Positions 35,223 through 44,543 of a stretch of 64,000 nucleotides of DNA are shown here, one piece after another; the first letter of the stretch is position 1, and each line of letters starts with the position of its first letter. The stretch lies in NCBI RefSeq assembly GCF_011398355.1, contig NZ_AP021889.1:434001-498000 (forward strand), read 5' to 3'. A program made the position numbers and the translations under genes. Source of the stretch: Thiosulfatimonas sediminis. Lineage in GTDB: Bacteria > Pseudomonadota > Gammaproteobacteria > Thiomicrospirales > Thiomicrospiraceae. The notes under the pieces are model-generated. The model worked only from the letters and a program-made list of their open reading frames with translations. It had not been told where the DNA came from and searched no databases.

Positions 35223-36381
35223 TCCAACGCATCAAAATCACGCTGACGTAAACGTCGGTGCGCTGCGTTTTAATCGCCAAGGTGAATTGCACTGGCAGCA
35301 GTGGCAAGATGAGCGTCTGCAGAGTGAGCCTGTGGCTAAATTGTTGCAGCAAGGGCGGATAACAAGGGCGCAGCTCTTGGCGTTTGGCGTAATCTGGGTG
35401 CCGACTGAGTTATTGGTGTTGACTGAAGTGACATTGCCCGCTAAAAGACGTGCTGAGATTGATGCTGCTCTGCCTTTTGCGATGGAAGAGCAGTTGGCAC
35501 AGCCGGTGGAAAGCTATCATTTTGTGATTTTGGATAAACAAGTGCACGCTAAGGGGGCGGTTTTGCAAGTCGCTGCGGTTGCCAGAACACAGATGCAAGC
35601 GTGGATTGCTGCGATAAAATCGTTGAATTTGGACTCTTTAGTTTTGGTGGCGGACTGTTTTGCATTGCCCTTGCATAAAGGACAAGCCGTCTGTTTAACC
35701 ACGCCGATGGAGGGTGGAATATCCTTATGTCGTACCGGCCAAAGTGTGGGTGTGGCTCTGCCTGCGCCAGTGTTGACGCTAAAGGGTTTAGAGCATGCCG
35801 AATCGGTTCAATGGTCGCAAGCGTTGTGGGCCAAAGCGGCTTACAGTGCTCTGCAGTGGCGTGAATTATCTGCTTTGAATTTAAGGATTGGCGAGTTCAG
35901 TGCGCAACAGCGCACGCAAATCGGCAAACTGTGGTTATGGCCAAATTTGGCGGCGGGTGTCTTAATGGTCACCATGTTGGGTTCGTTGTATTTGAGCAGT
36001 CAGCAAGCGTTACAAGACGCACAAGCTTATCAAGTGCAGAGTGAACAACTGTTTCGAGCGATGTTTCCTGAAGTGAAACGGGTGGTGAATCTAAAGGCGC
36101 AGACGCTGAGCCGTCTACAGCCCGCGGCAGAGGCGCAGAACGCGCAATTGATGCCGTTGATTTATCAGTTAGAGCCACTATTGACTCAGGCCGATGGTGT
36201 TTTGATAGATGAAATCCGTTGGAATCAAAGCCGTGCTACTTTACAGCTAAAAGTACGCGCTTTGCAAAGTCGTCAGTTACAGTTGCTGGAACCGAGATTA
36301 GCGAACATCAATGGCAAATTAAGTATTAACAGTGTGACCCCGGAAGCGGCATTAGGAGTGATTGATGTGGTTGCAAATTGA
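35206..36381 (+). CDS. gspL: Type II secretion protein GspL
   Basis: This 391-residue protein starts at GTG 35206 with AAAGGTGG upstream. A cytoplasmic actin-like domain (WVPTELLVLTEVTLPAKRRAEI, LPFAMEEQLAQPVESYHF) comes first, then a single membrane segment near 245-266 (LWPNLAAGVLMVTMLGSLYL) and a periplasmic ferredoxin-like domain. GspL recruits the ATPase GspE to the membrane and pairs with GspM. The gene overlaps gspK and gspM, as expected for translational coupling. Confidence 0.9.
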   Translation: MSLNPNPTHQNHADVNVGALRFNRQGELHWQQWQDERLQSEPVAKLLQQGRITRAQLLAFGVIWVPTELLVLTEVTLPAKRRAEIDAALPFAMEEQLAQPVESYHFVILDKQVHAKGAVLQVAAVARTQMQAWIAAIKSLNLDSLVLVADCFALPLHKGQAVCLTTPMEGGISLCRTGQSVGVALPAPVLTLKGLEHAESVQWSQALWAKAAYSALQWRELSALNLRIGEFSAQQRTQIGKLWLWPNLAAGVLMVTMLGSLYLSSQQALQDAQAYQVQSEQLFRAMFPEVKRVVNLKAQTLSRLQPAAEAQNAQLMPLIYQLEPLLTQADGVLIDEIRWNQSRATLQLKVRALQSRQLQLLEPRLANINGKLSINSVTPEAALGVIDVVAN

Positions 36382-36895
36382 GCAAATGTTAACGTCTCTC
36401 AAGTTCCGTTTTAACCAGTTTTGGTTGCCTCTGGCGCAGCGCGAAAAAAACCTTTTGAGCGCGCTGGCCGTGTTTTTGGTTTGGGTGCTGCTGTACGCCT
36501 TTTTGTGGTTGCCGATGCAGCACAGCCAAACGCAAGCCGAGCAGAAGTTGCACGCCGCGCAGCAGCAATGGCAGTGGTTGCAGCAGCAGATTCCGGCTTG
36601 GCAAAAACGTGCTGGTGATTCACAGAGTGTTCAGGTGCAAGACCGTAATCAGTTAATGAGTATGGTGCAGTCCAGTTTGCGCCAGATGAATTTACATCAG
36701 CAAATTAGCAGCATCGATTTAACCAATAAGGGCGTGAAGGTGGTGTTTAAAGATGTTGCTGCCAGCCGCTTGTTTCAGTGGTTAGCCACTTTAGAACAGC
36801 AGGGCGTGAGCAGTGATAAAGTGCAAATAACTCCGAATAGCGAAGCCGCCAAGCAAGGCTTTGCCGCCGCGCAAATTGATTTTGTTTCTCCTTAG
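36365..36895 (+). CDS. gspM: Type II secretion protein GspM
   Basis: This protein is 176 residues from the ATG at 36365, overlapping the end of gspL. One membrane anchor (NLLSALAVFLVWVLLYAFLWLP) is followed by a Gln-rich coiled coil and a small periplasmic domain (IDLTNKGVKVVFKDVAASRLFQWLATLEQQG) of the GspM type. It forms the inner-membrane subcomplex with GspL. Confidence 0.9.
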   Translation: MWLQIEQMLTSLKFRFNQFWLPLAQREKNLLSALAVFLVWVLLYAFLWLPMQHSQTQAEQKLHAAQQQWQWLQQQIPAWQKRAGDSQSVQVQDRNQLMSMVQSSLRQMNLHQQISSIDLTNKGVKVVFKDVAASRLFQWLATLEQQGVSSDKVQITPNSEAAKQGFAAAQIDFVSP

Positions 36896-36977
36896 TTGTT
36901 CATTTTGCTTTGTTTGGCGTCAACTGAACCGGTCTGGCAATTCTTGAGACAAATTTACTCTTAACCACTGAGCGCTT

Positions 36978-37796
36978 ATGAAAGTCACGAAATCCCGACC
37001 AATTTTGCTACTATCCCTATTTGCTATTGGGGTTTTAACGGTCTCGTTATTCAGTCATCTACAGGTCGCTTTACTGGCTGACAACTGGCTCGATAAAAAG
37101 TTGCTGAACCCCGTTGTGTTGAGTGAATGGCAAGGGGATTTGCTGGACGGTTCGGCCAATGTGGCGCTCTCCTTTAAGCAAGGTAATCAGTCCATAGGTC
37201 GTTTGACTTGGCAAAATTCACCGAGCGCAGGTGGTTTTTTAGCACCACAAATGCGTGTTCAGTTGCAGGGGCTGCAAAGTCGTTTGCAGTTTTTGGCGGT
37301 GTATTCTGTATTGGCATCCTCGCGGCAGTTGAGTCTTCAAGATTCACATCTTAGCAGCGTTGATTTGCAACCGTTCTGGCAGTTGAATCGCGATTACGGT
37401 CGCTGGTTAACGGGTGTGGAATGGCGATTAAGCGGATTAAATCTACAAGCTGATTGGACTGCGCAATCGGATTGGCCAAGCCAAGCAGGTGGCCGAGCTC
37501 AACTACTGGATTTGCAGTTTATGGGCGAAGAATTTCCGCCGATTAATTTACAGTTAGAGCAACACGAGCAAGCGTTGGTAGTGACTATTCAGGCTCAGCA
37601 AGGATGGCGTTTAGCGGGTGAGATTCGTTTAACGCCCGTTTTTAACGGTCAAAATGTGCAAGCCATTGCTTACCAAGGGTCAATCGAGGTTCAGGCGGAC
37701 AGTGCAGAGGCTTTACCAAATTGGGCAAGTTTAATGCGTCCCCAAGGTGAGCGCGCTGCGACCACAACATTTACAGGGCAGTTGGTACTCAATTAA
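36978..37796 (+). CDS. gspN: Type II secretion protein GspN
   Basis: This 272-residue protein has an N-terminal membrane anchor (PILLLSLFAIGVLTVSLFSHL) and a beta-rich periplasmic part (LSEWQGDLLDGSANVALSF, GRLTWQNSPSAGGFLAP) as in GspN. GspN is not essential in many systems. It ends the gsp operon and its 3' end is 20 bases from the protease gene, so the two may be co-transcribed. Confidence 0.85.
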   Translation: MKVTKSRPILLLSLFAIGVLTVSLFSHLQVALLADNWLDKKLLNPVVLSEWQGDLLDGSANVALSFKQGNQSIGRLTWQNSPSAGGFLAPQMRVQLQGLQSRLQFLAVYSVLASSRQLSLQDSHLSSVDLQPFWQLNRDYGRWLTGVEWRLSGLNLQADWTAQSDWPSQAGGRAQLLDLQFMGEEFPPINLQLEQHEQALVVTIQAQQGWRLAGEIRLTPVFNGQNVQAIAYQGSIEVQADSAEALPNWASLMRPQGERAATTTFTGQLVLN

Positions 37797-37815
37797 CTGT
37801 GCCAAGGGGGGGTTC

Positions 37816-39633
37816 ATGACAGATTCTTCGGTGCAGCCAGTGCGCTTGATGAGCGATGCTTTTCATTTGCGATGGTTTACGCTAGTGCCCTTGCTTGCCG
37901 CGGCATTATTAAGTGCTTGTGGTGGCGGCTCGTCTGAAGATCCTGCTCCGGTTCCGGTGATTCAGCCGGATGTGGCGATTGCCAGTTTCGACGATCCTTT
38001 GGTCGGTTATCAGTGGTATCTGGAAAGTATTCGTGCGGTTAGTCAGGGGGACTATGTGCGCAATCGCAGCGGCGATTTAATCACCGGCAATCAAGTGCGA
38101 GTGGCGGTGATTGACACTGGATTGGAAATTACGCACCCTGACATTCAGGAAAATCTGACACCAAACGCGTCTTACAATTTTTTTACGCGAGGGAGCGACC
38201 CCGCGCCAAACACCACCACCGAAGGGGATCATGGTACCGCGGTAGCAGGCCTGCTGGCTGCAAGGGGCGGCAATTCGAAGGGGATGATTGGGGTGGCGCC
38301 CAGTGCCGAATTACGCGCGTTTAAAATATTAAACTCCGAGGGGGTTACCAATATTTCGATTACGGATCAATTGGCCGCGATTGGTTACGACCCGCAGATC
38401 AATCATCCAAGCTTAGTTACATCGGATTTGGCGGTGTTTAATTTGAGTTACGGCTTTCCGATCACCTATGACCCGACGCCGAATGCAGGCGCTTATGATA
38501 GTTATTATGATCCGTTATTCCTTGGTTTAGAAAGCGGCACGCAAACCCTTCGTGCCGGCAAGGGCGCGCTCTATGTTAAGGCGGCCGGTAATGAATTTGA
38601 AAAAATTGATACCAGTGGTTCGTGCGCGCAAGCCAATCAGTATGATGTCACCTGTTTTAATACCAATTTTGAACCTGATCAGACCATCCCTTATGTGATT
38701 CCGATTGGTGCTTACTCAACCGATGATAAAAAAGCGTGGTTTTCAAATACGGGTTCTGCCTTGTGGCTTACTGCGCCGGGAGTGACGGTTCTCTCAACCG
38801 ACCAGTCGGGATGTGCCACTGGCTACAGTCAAATTAACAATGGCACTCGCACAGATAGTGCTTTGGCAACGGTTGATGAGAATTGCGATTACATCAGTTA
38901 TTTTGGCGGGAGTTCAGCAGCAACACCAATCGTCAGTGGTGCCTTGGCCTTGTTGTTAGAAGCCAATCCCAATTTAACTTGGCGAGATGCCAAACACATT
39001 CTTGCTTTGAGTGCGCGTAAAATTGACGCCAATCTAAGTGGTAAAACGTTGAGTGTTCCAGCCGTGGCGATTGAACAAGGTTGGGTGACGAATGCGGCGA
39101 ATATTCCGTTCTCAAATTATTACGGTTTTGGTGCTTTGGATGTGAGTGCAGCCGTGGCGATGGCAACCGATAATTATCAGTCTTTACCGGCGTTACAACT
39201 TATCGGCGGCGATGATGACCGCCGCCTGTTCGGTTCAGTGACTAATGGCGGTGCAATTGCCGATAAGAGTGCTGTTGGTATCACCGAACGATTGAATGTA
39301 AATCAAACAGATAATTTACAAGTAGAGAGTGTTCGCTTGACCTTGTCGATGACGGCTCAAGGCGCGCTGAGTAATTTCGATTTTAGCGATTATGTGATTA
39401 CCTTGATTTCGCCTTCCGGTACACAAAGTATTGTGATGACGCCGTTCACCGGATTTGACAAGCAGAGCGCAGTCACTGATTTGCCGATGATCAGTCACGC
39501 TTTTTATGGGGAGCGTTTAAACGGTGATTGGCAGTTAAAAATTCAGGATGTCGATTCGCAATCCGGATTGACTGGGCTAGGGAAACTGGTCGATTGGTCA
39601 CTCTCTTTTTATGCACATGAGGCACAAGAATAA
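37816..39633 (+). CDS. Subtilisin-family (S8) lipoprotein protease with P-domain
   Basis: This protein is 605 residues from the ATG at 37816, eight bases after the purine run AAGGGGGGG. A lipobox, LLSACGGGSSEDPAP, predicts a lipid-anchored protein. The S8 triad is complete: D100 in VAVIDTGLE, H139 in GDHGTAVAGL and S367 in GGSSAATPIVSG, with the oxyanion Asn in KAAGNE. The C-terminal 130 residues form a proprotein-convertase P-domain (IADKSAVGITERLNV, VITLISPSGTQSIVMTPF). There is no clear N-terminal propeptide between the lipobox and the catalytic domain. Its place right after gspN suggests it is exported to the surface by the type II system. The stop overlaps the ATG of the next gene. Confidence 0.9.
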   Translation: MTDSSVQPVRLMSDAFHLRWFTLVPLLAAALLSACGGGSSEDPAPVPVIQPDVAIASFDDPLVGYQWYLESIRAVSQGDYVRNRSGDLITGNQVRVAVIDTGLEITHPDIQENLTPNASYNFFTRGSDPAPNTTTEGDHGTAVAGLLAARGGNSKGMIGVAPSAELRAFKILNSEGVTNISITDQLAAIGYDPQINHPSLVTSDLAVFNLSYGFPITYDPTPNAGAYDSYYDPLFLGLESGTQTLRAGKGALYVKAAGNEFEKIDTSGSCAQANQYDVTCFNTNFEPDQTIPYVIPIGAYSTDDKKAWFSNTGSALWLTAPGVTVLSTDQSGCATGYSQINNGTRTDSALATVDENCDYISYFGGSSAATPIVSGALALLLEANPNLTWRDAKHILALSARKIDANLSGKTLSVPAVAIEQGWVTNAANIPFSNYYGFGALDVSAAVAMATDNYQSLPALQLIGGDDDRRLFGSVTNGGAIADKSAVGITERLNVNQTDNLQVESVRLTLSMTAQGALSNFDFSDYVITLISPSGTQSIVMTPFTGFDKQSAVTDLPMISHAFYGERLNGDWQLKIQDVDSQSGLTGLGKLVDWSLSFYAHEAQE

Positions 39634-40205
39634 TGAAATCGCGGTTGAAGTCTTCTCTGCACGCGGCGCTGTTTGCGACCCTGTTGAGCAGTAGCGCTGC
39701 GCAAGCGTATTTGCTGCCCTGTCAATTAGTGACTCAGATGGCTGGAACGGAAATCTACGAAGCGCAGTTACAGCGCGTAGCCTCACTCTTAGCGCCGCAA
39801 GACTTGCCCGCTGAACTTGATTTGGCGTTATTGCAACGCCACGGCGGTTGGTATATTTATCACACTCCGCAAGTGTGGTTTAGCAAGCAGACCTGTGGCC
39901 CTTTAGACAAAACATTCAACGACAAGCATTATGCGTTTATGCCGGTGCTGTTGAATAAGAAAACCGGTAATAATGCTGTGTTGACGGGCACCTTTGTGTT
40001 GCGTACCTATCGACCAGAACATCTGCAAGAGGTAATCGATCGTTATGGGTTTAAGATGGTGACGCGGTTGCCGAAAGACGATATGGCAATTATTGACGTC
40101 AAACCAATTCAGTCATACGACGACATGATTGAGGCGTTGGATAAGGATCGAGATGTCGATTTGATTGCACCGATAATGAGTGAGCCGCGTTTTAGACCGC
40201 GCTAA
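39633..40205 (+). CDS. Exported protein, possible detached subtilase propeptide or inhibitor
   Basis: This 190-residue protein has a signal peptide (KSSLHAALFATLLSSSAAQAY). Its ATG shares bases with the stop of the protease gene (TAATG), so translation is coupled. The C-terminal 75 residues (TFVLRTYRPEHLQEVIDRYG, MVTRLPKDDMAIIDV, MIEALDKDRDVDLIAP) have the pattern of an I9-type subtilase propeptide: strand, helix, strand, helix, and a final strand ending before SEPRFRPR. Propeptides act as folding chaperones and inhibitors of S8 enzymes. Since the protease upstream lacks one, this protein may serve in trans. The likeness is read by eye and the role is inferred. Confidence 0.6.
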   Translation: MKSRLKSSLHAALFATLLSSSAAQAYLLPCQLVTQMAGTEIYEAQLQRVASLLAPQDLPAELDLALLQRHGGWYIYHTPQVWFSKQTCGPLDKTFNDKHYAFMPVLLNKKTGNNAVLTGTFVLRTYRPEHLQEVIDRYGFKMVTRLPKDDMAIIDVKPIQSYDDMIEALDKDRDVDLIAPIMSEPRFRPR

Positions 40206-40207
40206 CC

Positions 40208-40243
40208 AAAAAAGGGGGAGAAGTTAGATTCTGCCCCTTTTTT
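40208..40243. terminator. Bidirectional terminator between convergent genes
   Basis: AAAAAGGGGGAGAAG and TTCTGCCCCTTTTTTT form a stem with flanking A- and T-runs, ending the secretion/protease operon on the plus strand and the minus-strand thioredoxin-like gene. Confidence 0.75.
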
Positions 40244-40263
40244 TGATGTCCATCGCGAGAGTG

Positions 40264-40833
40264 TTATTGCGGCTGGTAGTTCACTTTGCTCTCTTCGACC
40301 ATCTTGTAGATGTCGACGCGTTTATCATTACCGAGTTTTGCCAGTGCTTGATTGATGGCGCGTTCTAGGTTGCCAGGATAAAATTCTTCGAGTGTTAAGC
40401 CGATAATCGGATCAGCAATTTGGTTGCCTTCGCCATCAAAAAATAAGGTTGTAGGTGCCACGATAACCCCCAATTTCGGTCCTAGGGTTTTCATTTCGAT
40501 GTCGCTGCCATTAAAGTCTTTCATCATCCAATGTGACTTGTCTAATACCAGTTGGCTGAACTGGGCGTAGTTTTCCAAATCCGTCGTTTGCAGCAGCGGA
40601 TAAAGAATGTTTTGTTCCAGTTTTTTACAGTAGTTACACCATGTGGCGGTGGCAAAAATCACCACAGGTACTTTGTTTTTGGTGGCAATCTGTCCCGACT
40701 TTTGTAAATCCACCGCCAATGGCAGGATTTCACCCGCATGAGCATCCGAATTGACGCTAAGGAGGGCGATGCTGAGAGTGAGTACCGCGCTAAGTTGACG
40801 CATTTTTGTGGATAAAAAAATTGGTTTGAGCAT
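40264..40833 (-). CDS. Periplasmic thioredoxin-fold protein
   Basis: This protein is 189 residues from the ATG at 40833, seven bases after AGGAG; two upstream in-frame ATGs are less well placed. A signal peptide (LSAVLTLSIALLSVNSDAHA) leads to a thioredoxin fold with the redox motif CNYC in IFATATWCNYCKKLEQN and a cis-proline region (IVAPTTLFFDGEG). It belongs to the DsbD-gamma/SoxW-like class of thiol-disulfide proteins, which reduce or repair periplasmic cysteines. The specific partner is unknown. It is co-directional with the lipoprotein gene upstream, 20 bases away. Confidence 0.85.
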   Translation of the reverse strand: MLKPIFLSTKMRQLSAVLTLSIALLSVNSDAHAGEILPLAVDLQKSGQIATKNKVPVVIFATATWCNYCKKLEQNILYPLLQTTDLENYAQFSQLVLDKSHWMMKDFNGSDIEMKTLGPKLGVIVAPTTLFFDGEGNQIADPIIGLTLEEFYPGNLERAINQALAKLGNDKRVDIYKMVEESKVNYQPQ

Positions 40834-40853
40834 ATCCATTCTCCTGATCTGGG

Positions 40854-41498
40854 TTAGCGTTGTTTGCGTAATTTGCAATACATCGGTTTAACGCCCAGCT
40901 CTTCAATATAAGCTTTTATTTGCAATTGTTCTTGTCCGCTGATGGCTAAGCGTTGCTTGTATTCCGCACCACAGTCCCATTTACCATCACTAACAAAGCG
41001 AATTTGGTCGTTACTCGCTTGACGATATAGCTGTAATTCTACTGCGCTTCCCTCTTGGCGATAATGAAGATAGGCTGGCAGGCTTTGGGTCTTGCCATTT
41101 TGCGGATTGCGCAGTTGCAGTTGGATGGCTTTGTTTTCTGAACGGGCGATGCTAAAACTCTCTGGACGAAGCTGCCAAGTGACCTTGTCGCGTTGCATCT
41201 CGCCCTGCAGAATATTGACGCGTACTACATTGCTTTGCATCGGGTTTTTATAGAGATGTTGCAGGCGTTTTTTTTCTTCCAATTCCACTTGCAGTTGCAG
41301 TTCGCGTGCACGATTGTCAGCGTCTTGTTGCACTCGCGCTTGTTCGGCATCGATTTGTTGCTGTTTGAGCAGTAGCTGTTCGCGCGCTTGCGGGCTGAGT
41401 TGTTTCCACTGTTCATCGTTCATCCCAACTGGGTTTGATGAGCAGCCGTACAATAATGGCAGGGTGAAGAAAGAGATCAATAGGAAACGGGAAATCAT
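40854..41498 (-). CDS. Lipoprotein of unknown function with coiled coil
   Basis: This 214-residue protein has a lipobox (FTLPLLYGCSSNP). A charged Gln/Glu-rich helix follows at about 35-80 (QLSPQAREQLLLKQQQ and on), then a beta-rich C-terminal domain with two cysteines (KWDCGAEYKQRL, KPMYCKLRKQR) that may form a disulfide. I do not recognise the family. The thioredoxin-like gene just downstream could act on that disulfide. The gene is followed by no clear terminator. Confidence 0.65.
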   Translation of the reverse strand: MISRFLLISFFTLPLLYGCSSNPVGMNDEQWKQLSPQAREQLLLKQQQIDAEQARVQQDADNRARELQLQVELEEKKRLQHLYKNPMQSNVVRVNILQGEMQRDKVTWQLRPESFSIARSENKAIQLQLRNPQNGKTQSLPAYLHYRQEGSAVELQLYRQASNDQIRFVSDGKWDCGAEYKQRLAISGQEQLQIKAYIEELGVKPMYCKLRKQR

Positions 41499-41518
41499 TT
41501 AATACTCCAATCGCGTGG

Positions 41519-43135
41519 TTATTTTTTTAAAGCGAAATAAGCGGCAAGGGCCCAGATAATCGCAACCGCTGAGAAATCTAAATAAATTTCTAATTGAGCG
41601 ATTAAAATCGGCAGCAGCACAAGGATAATCGCGATATTGCGATGCCGTGCAATGCGGTTTTGTTGTACCAGCGCTTGTTCGATGCGCACGAGTTGCTCAG
41701 ATTGCAGGCCCATACCGCCATGCGCCATTTTATTAAGCGTGCTGTGCAGCAGGCCGGGTAAAGTCGGCGCTTGCTCGATCCAGAACGGCAGGTTGGCTTT
41801 GATGTTTTTTGCCAAACCTTTCGGCCCGACGCGCTCTTTCATCCAATCTTCAAGGAAAGGTTTGGCGGTATCCCATAAATCCAGTTCGTCATCTAATTGG
41901 CGGCCTAACCCTTCAATGTTCAATAGGGTTTTTTGCAGTAGCACTAATTGTGGTTGAATTTCCATCCCAAAACGACGCGCGGTTTGAAATAGACGCATTA
42001 ATACCAGACCAAACGAAATCTCTTTTAGCGGACGATCCCAAATCGGTTCACAGACCGAGCGAATTGCCGATTCCAGTTCATTGACACGGGTATGGCGCGG
42101 CACCCATTCTGATTCGATATGCAGTTCGGAAACGCGCAGATAGTCGCGGTTAAAAAAGGCTAAAAAGTTTTCCGCCAGATAGCGTTGATCTTCCGGCGTG
42201 AGCGTGCCCATGATGCCGAAATCAATCGCGGCATAGCGTCCGTCTGGCAGAACAAAAATATTGCCTGGGTGCATATCTGCGTGGAAGAAGTTGTGTTTGA
42301 ACACTTGCGTAAAGAAGATAATCACGCCTTTGGCGGAGAGGTCTTTTAAATCCACACCCGCTTCGATCAGCTTCTCGGTTTCTGAGATGCGAATGCCATA
42401 AATGCGCTCCATCGTCATCACGTTCTCTGCGGTATGCGACCAGTAAATTTCTGGCACATACAGCAGGTCAGAACCTTCAAAGTTACGTTTTAATTGTGCC
42501 GCATTGGATGCCTCGCGAACCATGTCGAGTTCGTCGAGAATGGTTTTTTCAAACTCTGCGACCACTTCCACCGGATGCAAGCGCTTGGCGATTTTAACGG
42601 CCTTTTCAAACAAACTGGCGAGCATAAACATGATAGCCACGTCTTGTTCAATGACTGGCTTAATGTCAGGGCGTACCACTTTAACCACCACTTCTTGCCC
42701 ATCCGGCAGTTTTGCAGCGTGCACTTGTGCAATCGACGCAGATGCCATCGGCATAGGGTCGAATTCGCTAAAAGCCTCGTTGACGCTTTTGCCCAGTGCT
42801 TTTTCAATCAGTTCGAGCGAGTGTTTTTCATCAAACGGTGGACAGTCGTCCTGTAATTTGGCAAGTTCAATCGCGATGTCGTGTGGTAGCAAATCTTTGC
42901 GTGTGGAGAGCGCCTGGCCGAGTTTAATAAAAATTGGCCCCAGCTCTTCCAACGCTAAGCGAATGCGTTCGCCACGGCTTAATTTGGAACGGCTTTTCCA
43001 GTTCCATGGCAATAGGGCGTTAAACCAGACCAGCCACGCGAACTTGGTGCCACCAAGCACCATTTTGTCGATTTCGTAATGCGCGAGAACGCGGTTGATT
43101 TTAATGAGACGGCGAAGTTGGCGAATGGCTTTCAT
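41519..43135 (-). CDS. ubiB: Ubiquinone biosynthesis atypical kinase/ATPase UbiB
   Basis: This 538-residue protein has the KxGQ motif of the ABC1/ADCK family (GPIFIKLGQALSTRKDLLP), the alanine-rich nucleotide loop (MASASIAQVHAAKL), kinase residues (VVVKVVRP, HNFFHADMHPGN, YAAIDFGIMG) and two C-terminal membrane helices. UbiB is needed for ubiquinone synthesis, probably extracting lipid intermediates from the membrane. The ATG overlaps the stop of ubiJ by four bases, and the order ubiE-ubiJ-ubiB is the standard gammaproteobacterial operon. Confidence 0.96.
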   Translation of the reverse strand: MKAIRQLRRLIKINRVLAHYEIDKMVLGGTKFAWLVWFNALLPWNWKSRSKLSRGERIRLALEELGPIFIKLGQALSTRKDLLPHDIAIELAKLQDDCPPFDEKHSLELIEKALGKSVNEAFSEFDPMPMASASIAQVHAAKLPDGQEVVVKVVRPDIKPVIEQDVAIMFMLASLFEKAVKIAKRLHPVEVVAEFEKTILDELDMVREASNAAQLKRNFEGSDLLYVPEIYWSHTAENVMTMERIYGIRISETEKLIEAGVDLKDLSAKGVIIFFTQVFKHNFFHADMHPGNIFVLPDGRYAAIDFGIMGTLTPEDQRYLAENFLAFFNRDYLRVSELHIESEWVPRHTRVNELESAIRSVCEPIWDRPLKEISFGLVLMRLFQTARRFGMEIQPQLVLLQKTLLNIEGLGRQLDDELDLWDTAKPFLEDWMKERVGPKGLAKNIKANLPFWIEQAPTLPGLLHSTLNKMAHGGMGLQSEQLVRIEQALVQQNRIARHRNIAIILVLLPILIAQLEIYLDFSAVAIIWALAAYFALKK

Positions 43136-43752
43136 ACAGGCGTGTGTCGTTTAATGAGTTGATGAATGCGAGCGTCTAGCTGCTCGAGGTCTTGACTGAG
43201 TTGTGTAACGTCTTGATTAAAGTGTCGCACTTGCGAGGGTGTTGGAACCGCATTGATCTCAAATTGCAGATACTCTTTGAGTGTCTGTTCGATGCTTGCG
43301 CGTTGGCGGCGTTTTAGTTCCAAGTATGAGCGCACCCCATGGCCAACTTTAAACGCGATAAAGTCACCGGTTAGGCTGGCGAGATGTTCTTCCCAGTCGA
43401 TTTCGATATGCGCTAGAGCGTTTAAAAACTGTTCGCCCAAGGCGCGTTCACCATCGAAATGAAACGCATCAAGTTTTGGGTGGTCTGCGGCTAAGCCAAG
43501 CCAAGCGCTTGCCGGTGCGGTAATGCTGGCATCTGCAGCGCCGCTTAAATGGCTCTGTACGCTGATTTGGCTTTCAGCAAGCAGGCAGTATAAGGGCGTT
43601 TTCAGCGGCGCTATGTGTAGCTCAATAACACGGCCTGTCGGGAGTTTATCGAACGCTTGACCGTGTTCGATATCCAGTTTGCGCGCTTGTTGTAAGGCGC
43701 TCTCCAAGGCGTAGGCTAAGAGTGCGGCAGTGCGGGAAAAATCGGCAGACAT
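43132..43752 (-). CDS. ubiJ: Ubiquinone biosynthesis accessory factor UbiJ
   Basis: This protein is 206 residues from the ATG at 43752, with GGAGTG upstream; an ATG two codons earlier is possible. The SCP2-like lipid-binding domain takes the first 110 residues (GRVIELHIAPLKTPLYCLLA, SLTGDFIAFKVGHG), followed by a C-terminal coiled coil (VRHFNQDVTQLSQDLEQLD). UbiJ holds the hydrophobic ubiquinone precursors in the soluble Ubi complex. It sits between ubiE and ubiB. Confidence 0.9.
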   Translation of the reverse strand: MSADFSRTAALLAYALESALQQARKLDIEHGQAFDKLPTGRVIELHIAPLKTPLYCLLAESQISVQSHLSGAADASITAPASAWLGLAADHPKLDAFHFDGERALGEQFLNALAHIEIDWEEHLASLTGDFIAFKVGHGVRSYLELKRRQRASIEQTLKEYLQFEINAVPTPSQVRHFNQDVTQLSQDLEQLDARIHQLIKRHTPV

Positions 43753-43767
43753 AAACACTCCGTGAAA

Positions 43768-44520
43768 TTAATATTTCCAGCCACGATGTAGGGCGACGAT
43801 GCCTTGTGACATATTAAGGTATTCCGCTTTGTCAAAACCGGCCTGCAACATCATCTGTTTTAGGGTTTCTTGGTCGGGGTGCATTCGAATGGACTCGGCG
43901 AGGTATTGGTAACTGGCTTCGTCATCGGCAATCACTTTACCCATTTTAGGCAGGATGTTAAATGAGTAGAAATCGTATAACTTGGCCATTGCCGGATTGG
44001 TTACTTTGGAAAATTCCAAAATTAACAGCTGACCGCCTGGTTTCAGCACACGGTATAGTTCGGCTAACGCTTGGTCTTTGTTGGTGACATTGCGTAATCC
44101 AAAGGCGATGGTTGCGACATCAAAACTATTATCCGGAAAGGCCAGCGCTTCGGCATTGGTGATGGTGTAATCGACATTGCCACTAATGCCTTGGTTAATC
44201 AGGCGATCACGCCCGACGCGTACCATGCTTTCGTTGATATCGGCTAAAATAACCTGTCCGGTTTTGCCGACCCGTTTGGCAAAGGCTTTGGTTAGGTCGC
44301 CGGTCCCGCCAGCCAAATCCAACACTTTATAGCCGGGACGAACACCGCTTAAATCAATGGTTTGGCGTTTCCATACGCGATGGATGCCGAGCGACATGAC
44401 ATCGTTCATAATGTCGTAGTTGCCAGCAACGGAATCGAAAACGCCTTTAACGCGCTTTACTTTTTCTTCAAGCGGAACTTCGCTAAAACCAAAGTCGATA
44501 GTGGATTTGTTATTGCTCAT
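43768..44520 (-). CDS. ubiE: Ubiquinone/menaquinone C-methyltransferase UbiE
   Basis: This protein is 250 residues from the ATG at 44520, preceded by GAGGACACT; the upstream in-frame ATG overlaps the DUF971 gene. It carries SAM-binding motif I ([16 protein letters not shown]), the family signatures [17 protein letters not shown] and [12 protein letters not shown], and LLILEFSK. It methylates the demethoxy-ubiquinol intermediate using S-adenosylmethionine. It heads ubiE-ubiJ-ubiB. Confidence 0.96.
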   Translation of the reverse strand: MSNNKSTIDFGFSEVPLEEKVKRVKGVFDSVAGNYDIMNDVMSLGIHRVWKRQTIDLSGVRPGYKVLDLAGGTGDLTKAFAKRVGKTGQVILADINESMVRVGRDRLINQGISGNVDYTITNAEALAFPDNSFDVATIAFGLRNVTNKDQALAELYRVLKPGGQLLILEFSKVTNPAMAKLYDFYSFNILPKMGKVIADDEASYQYLAESIRMHPDQETLKQMMLQAGFDKAEYLNMSQGIVALHRGWKY

Positions 44521-44543
44521 AGTGTCCTCGTTTGCCGTCACGT

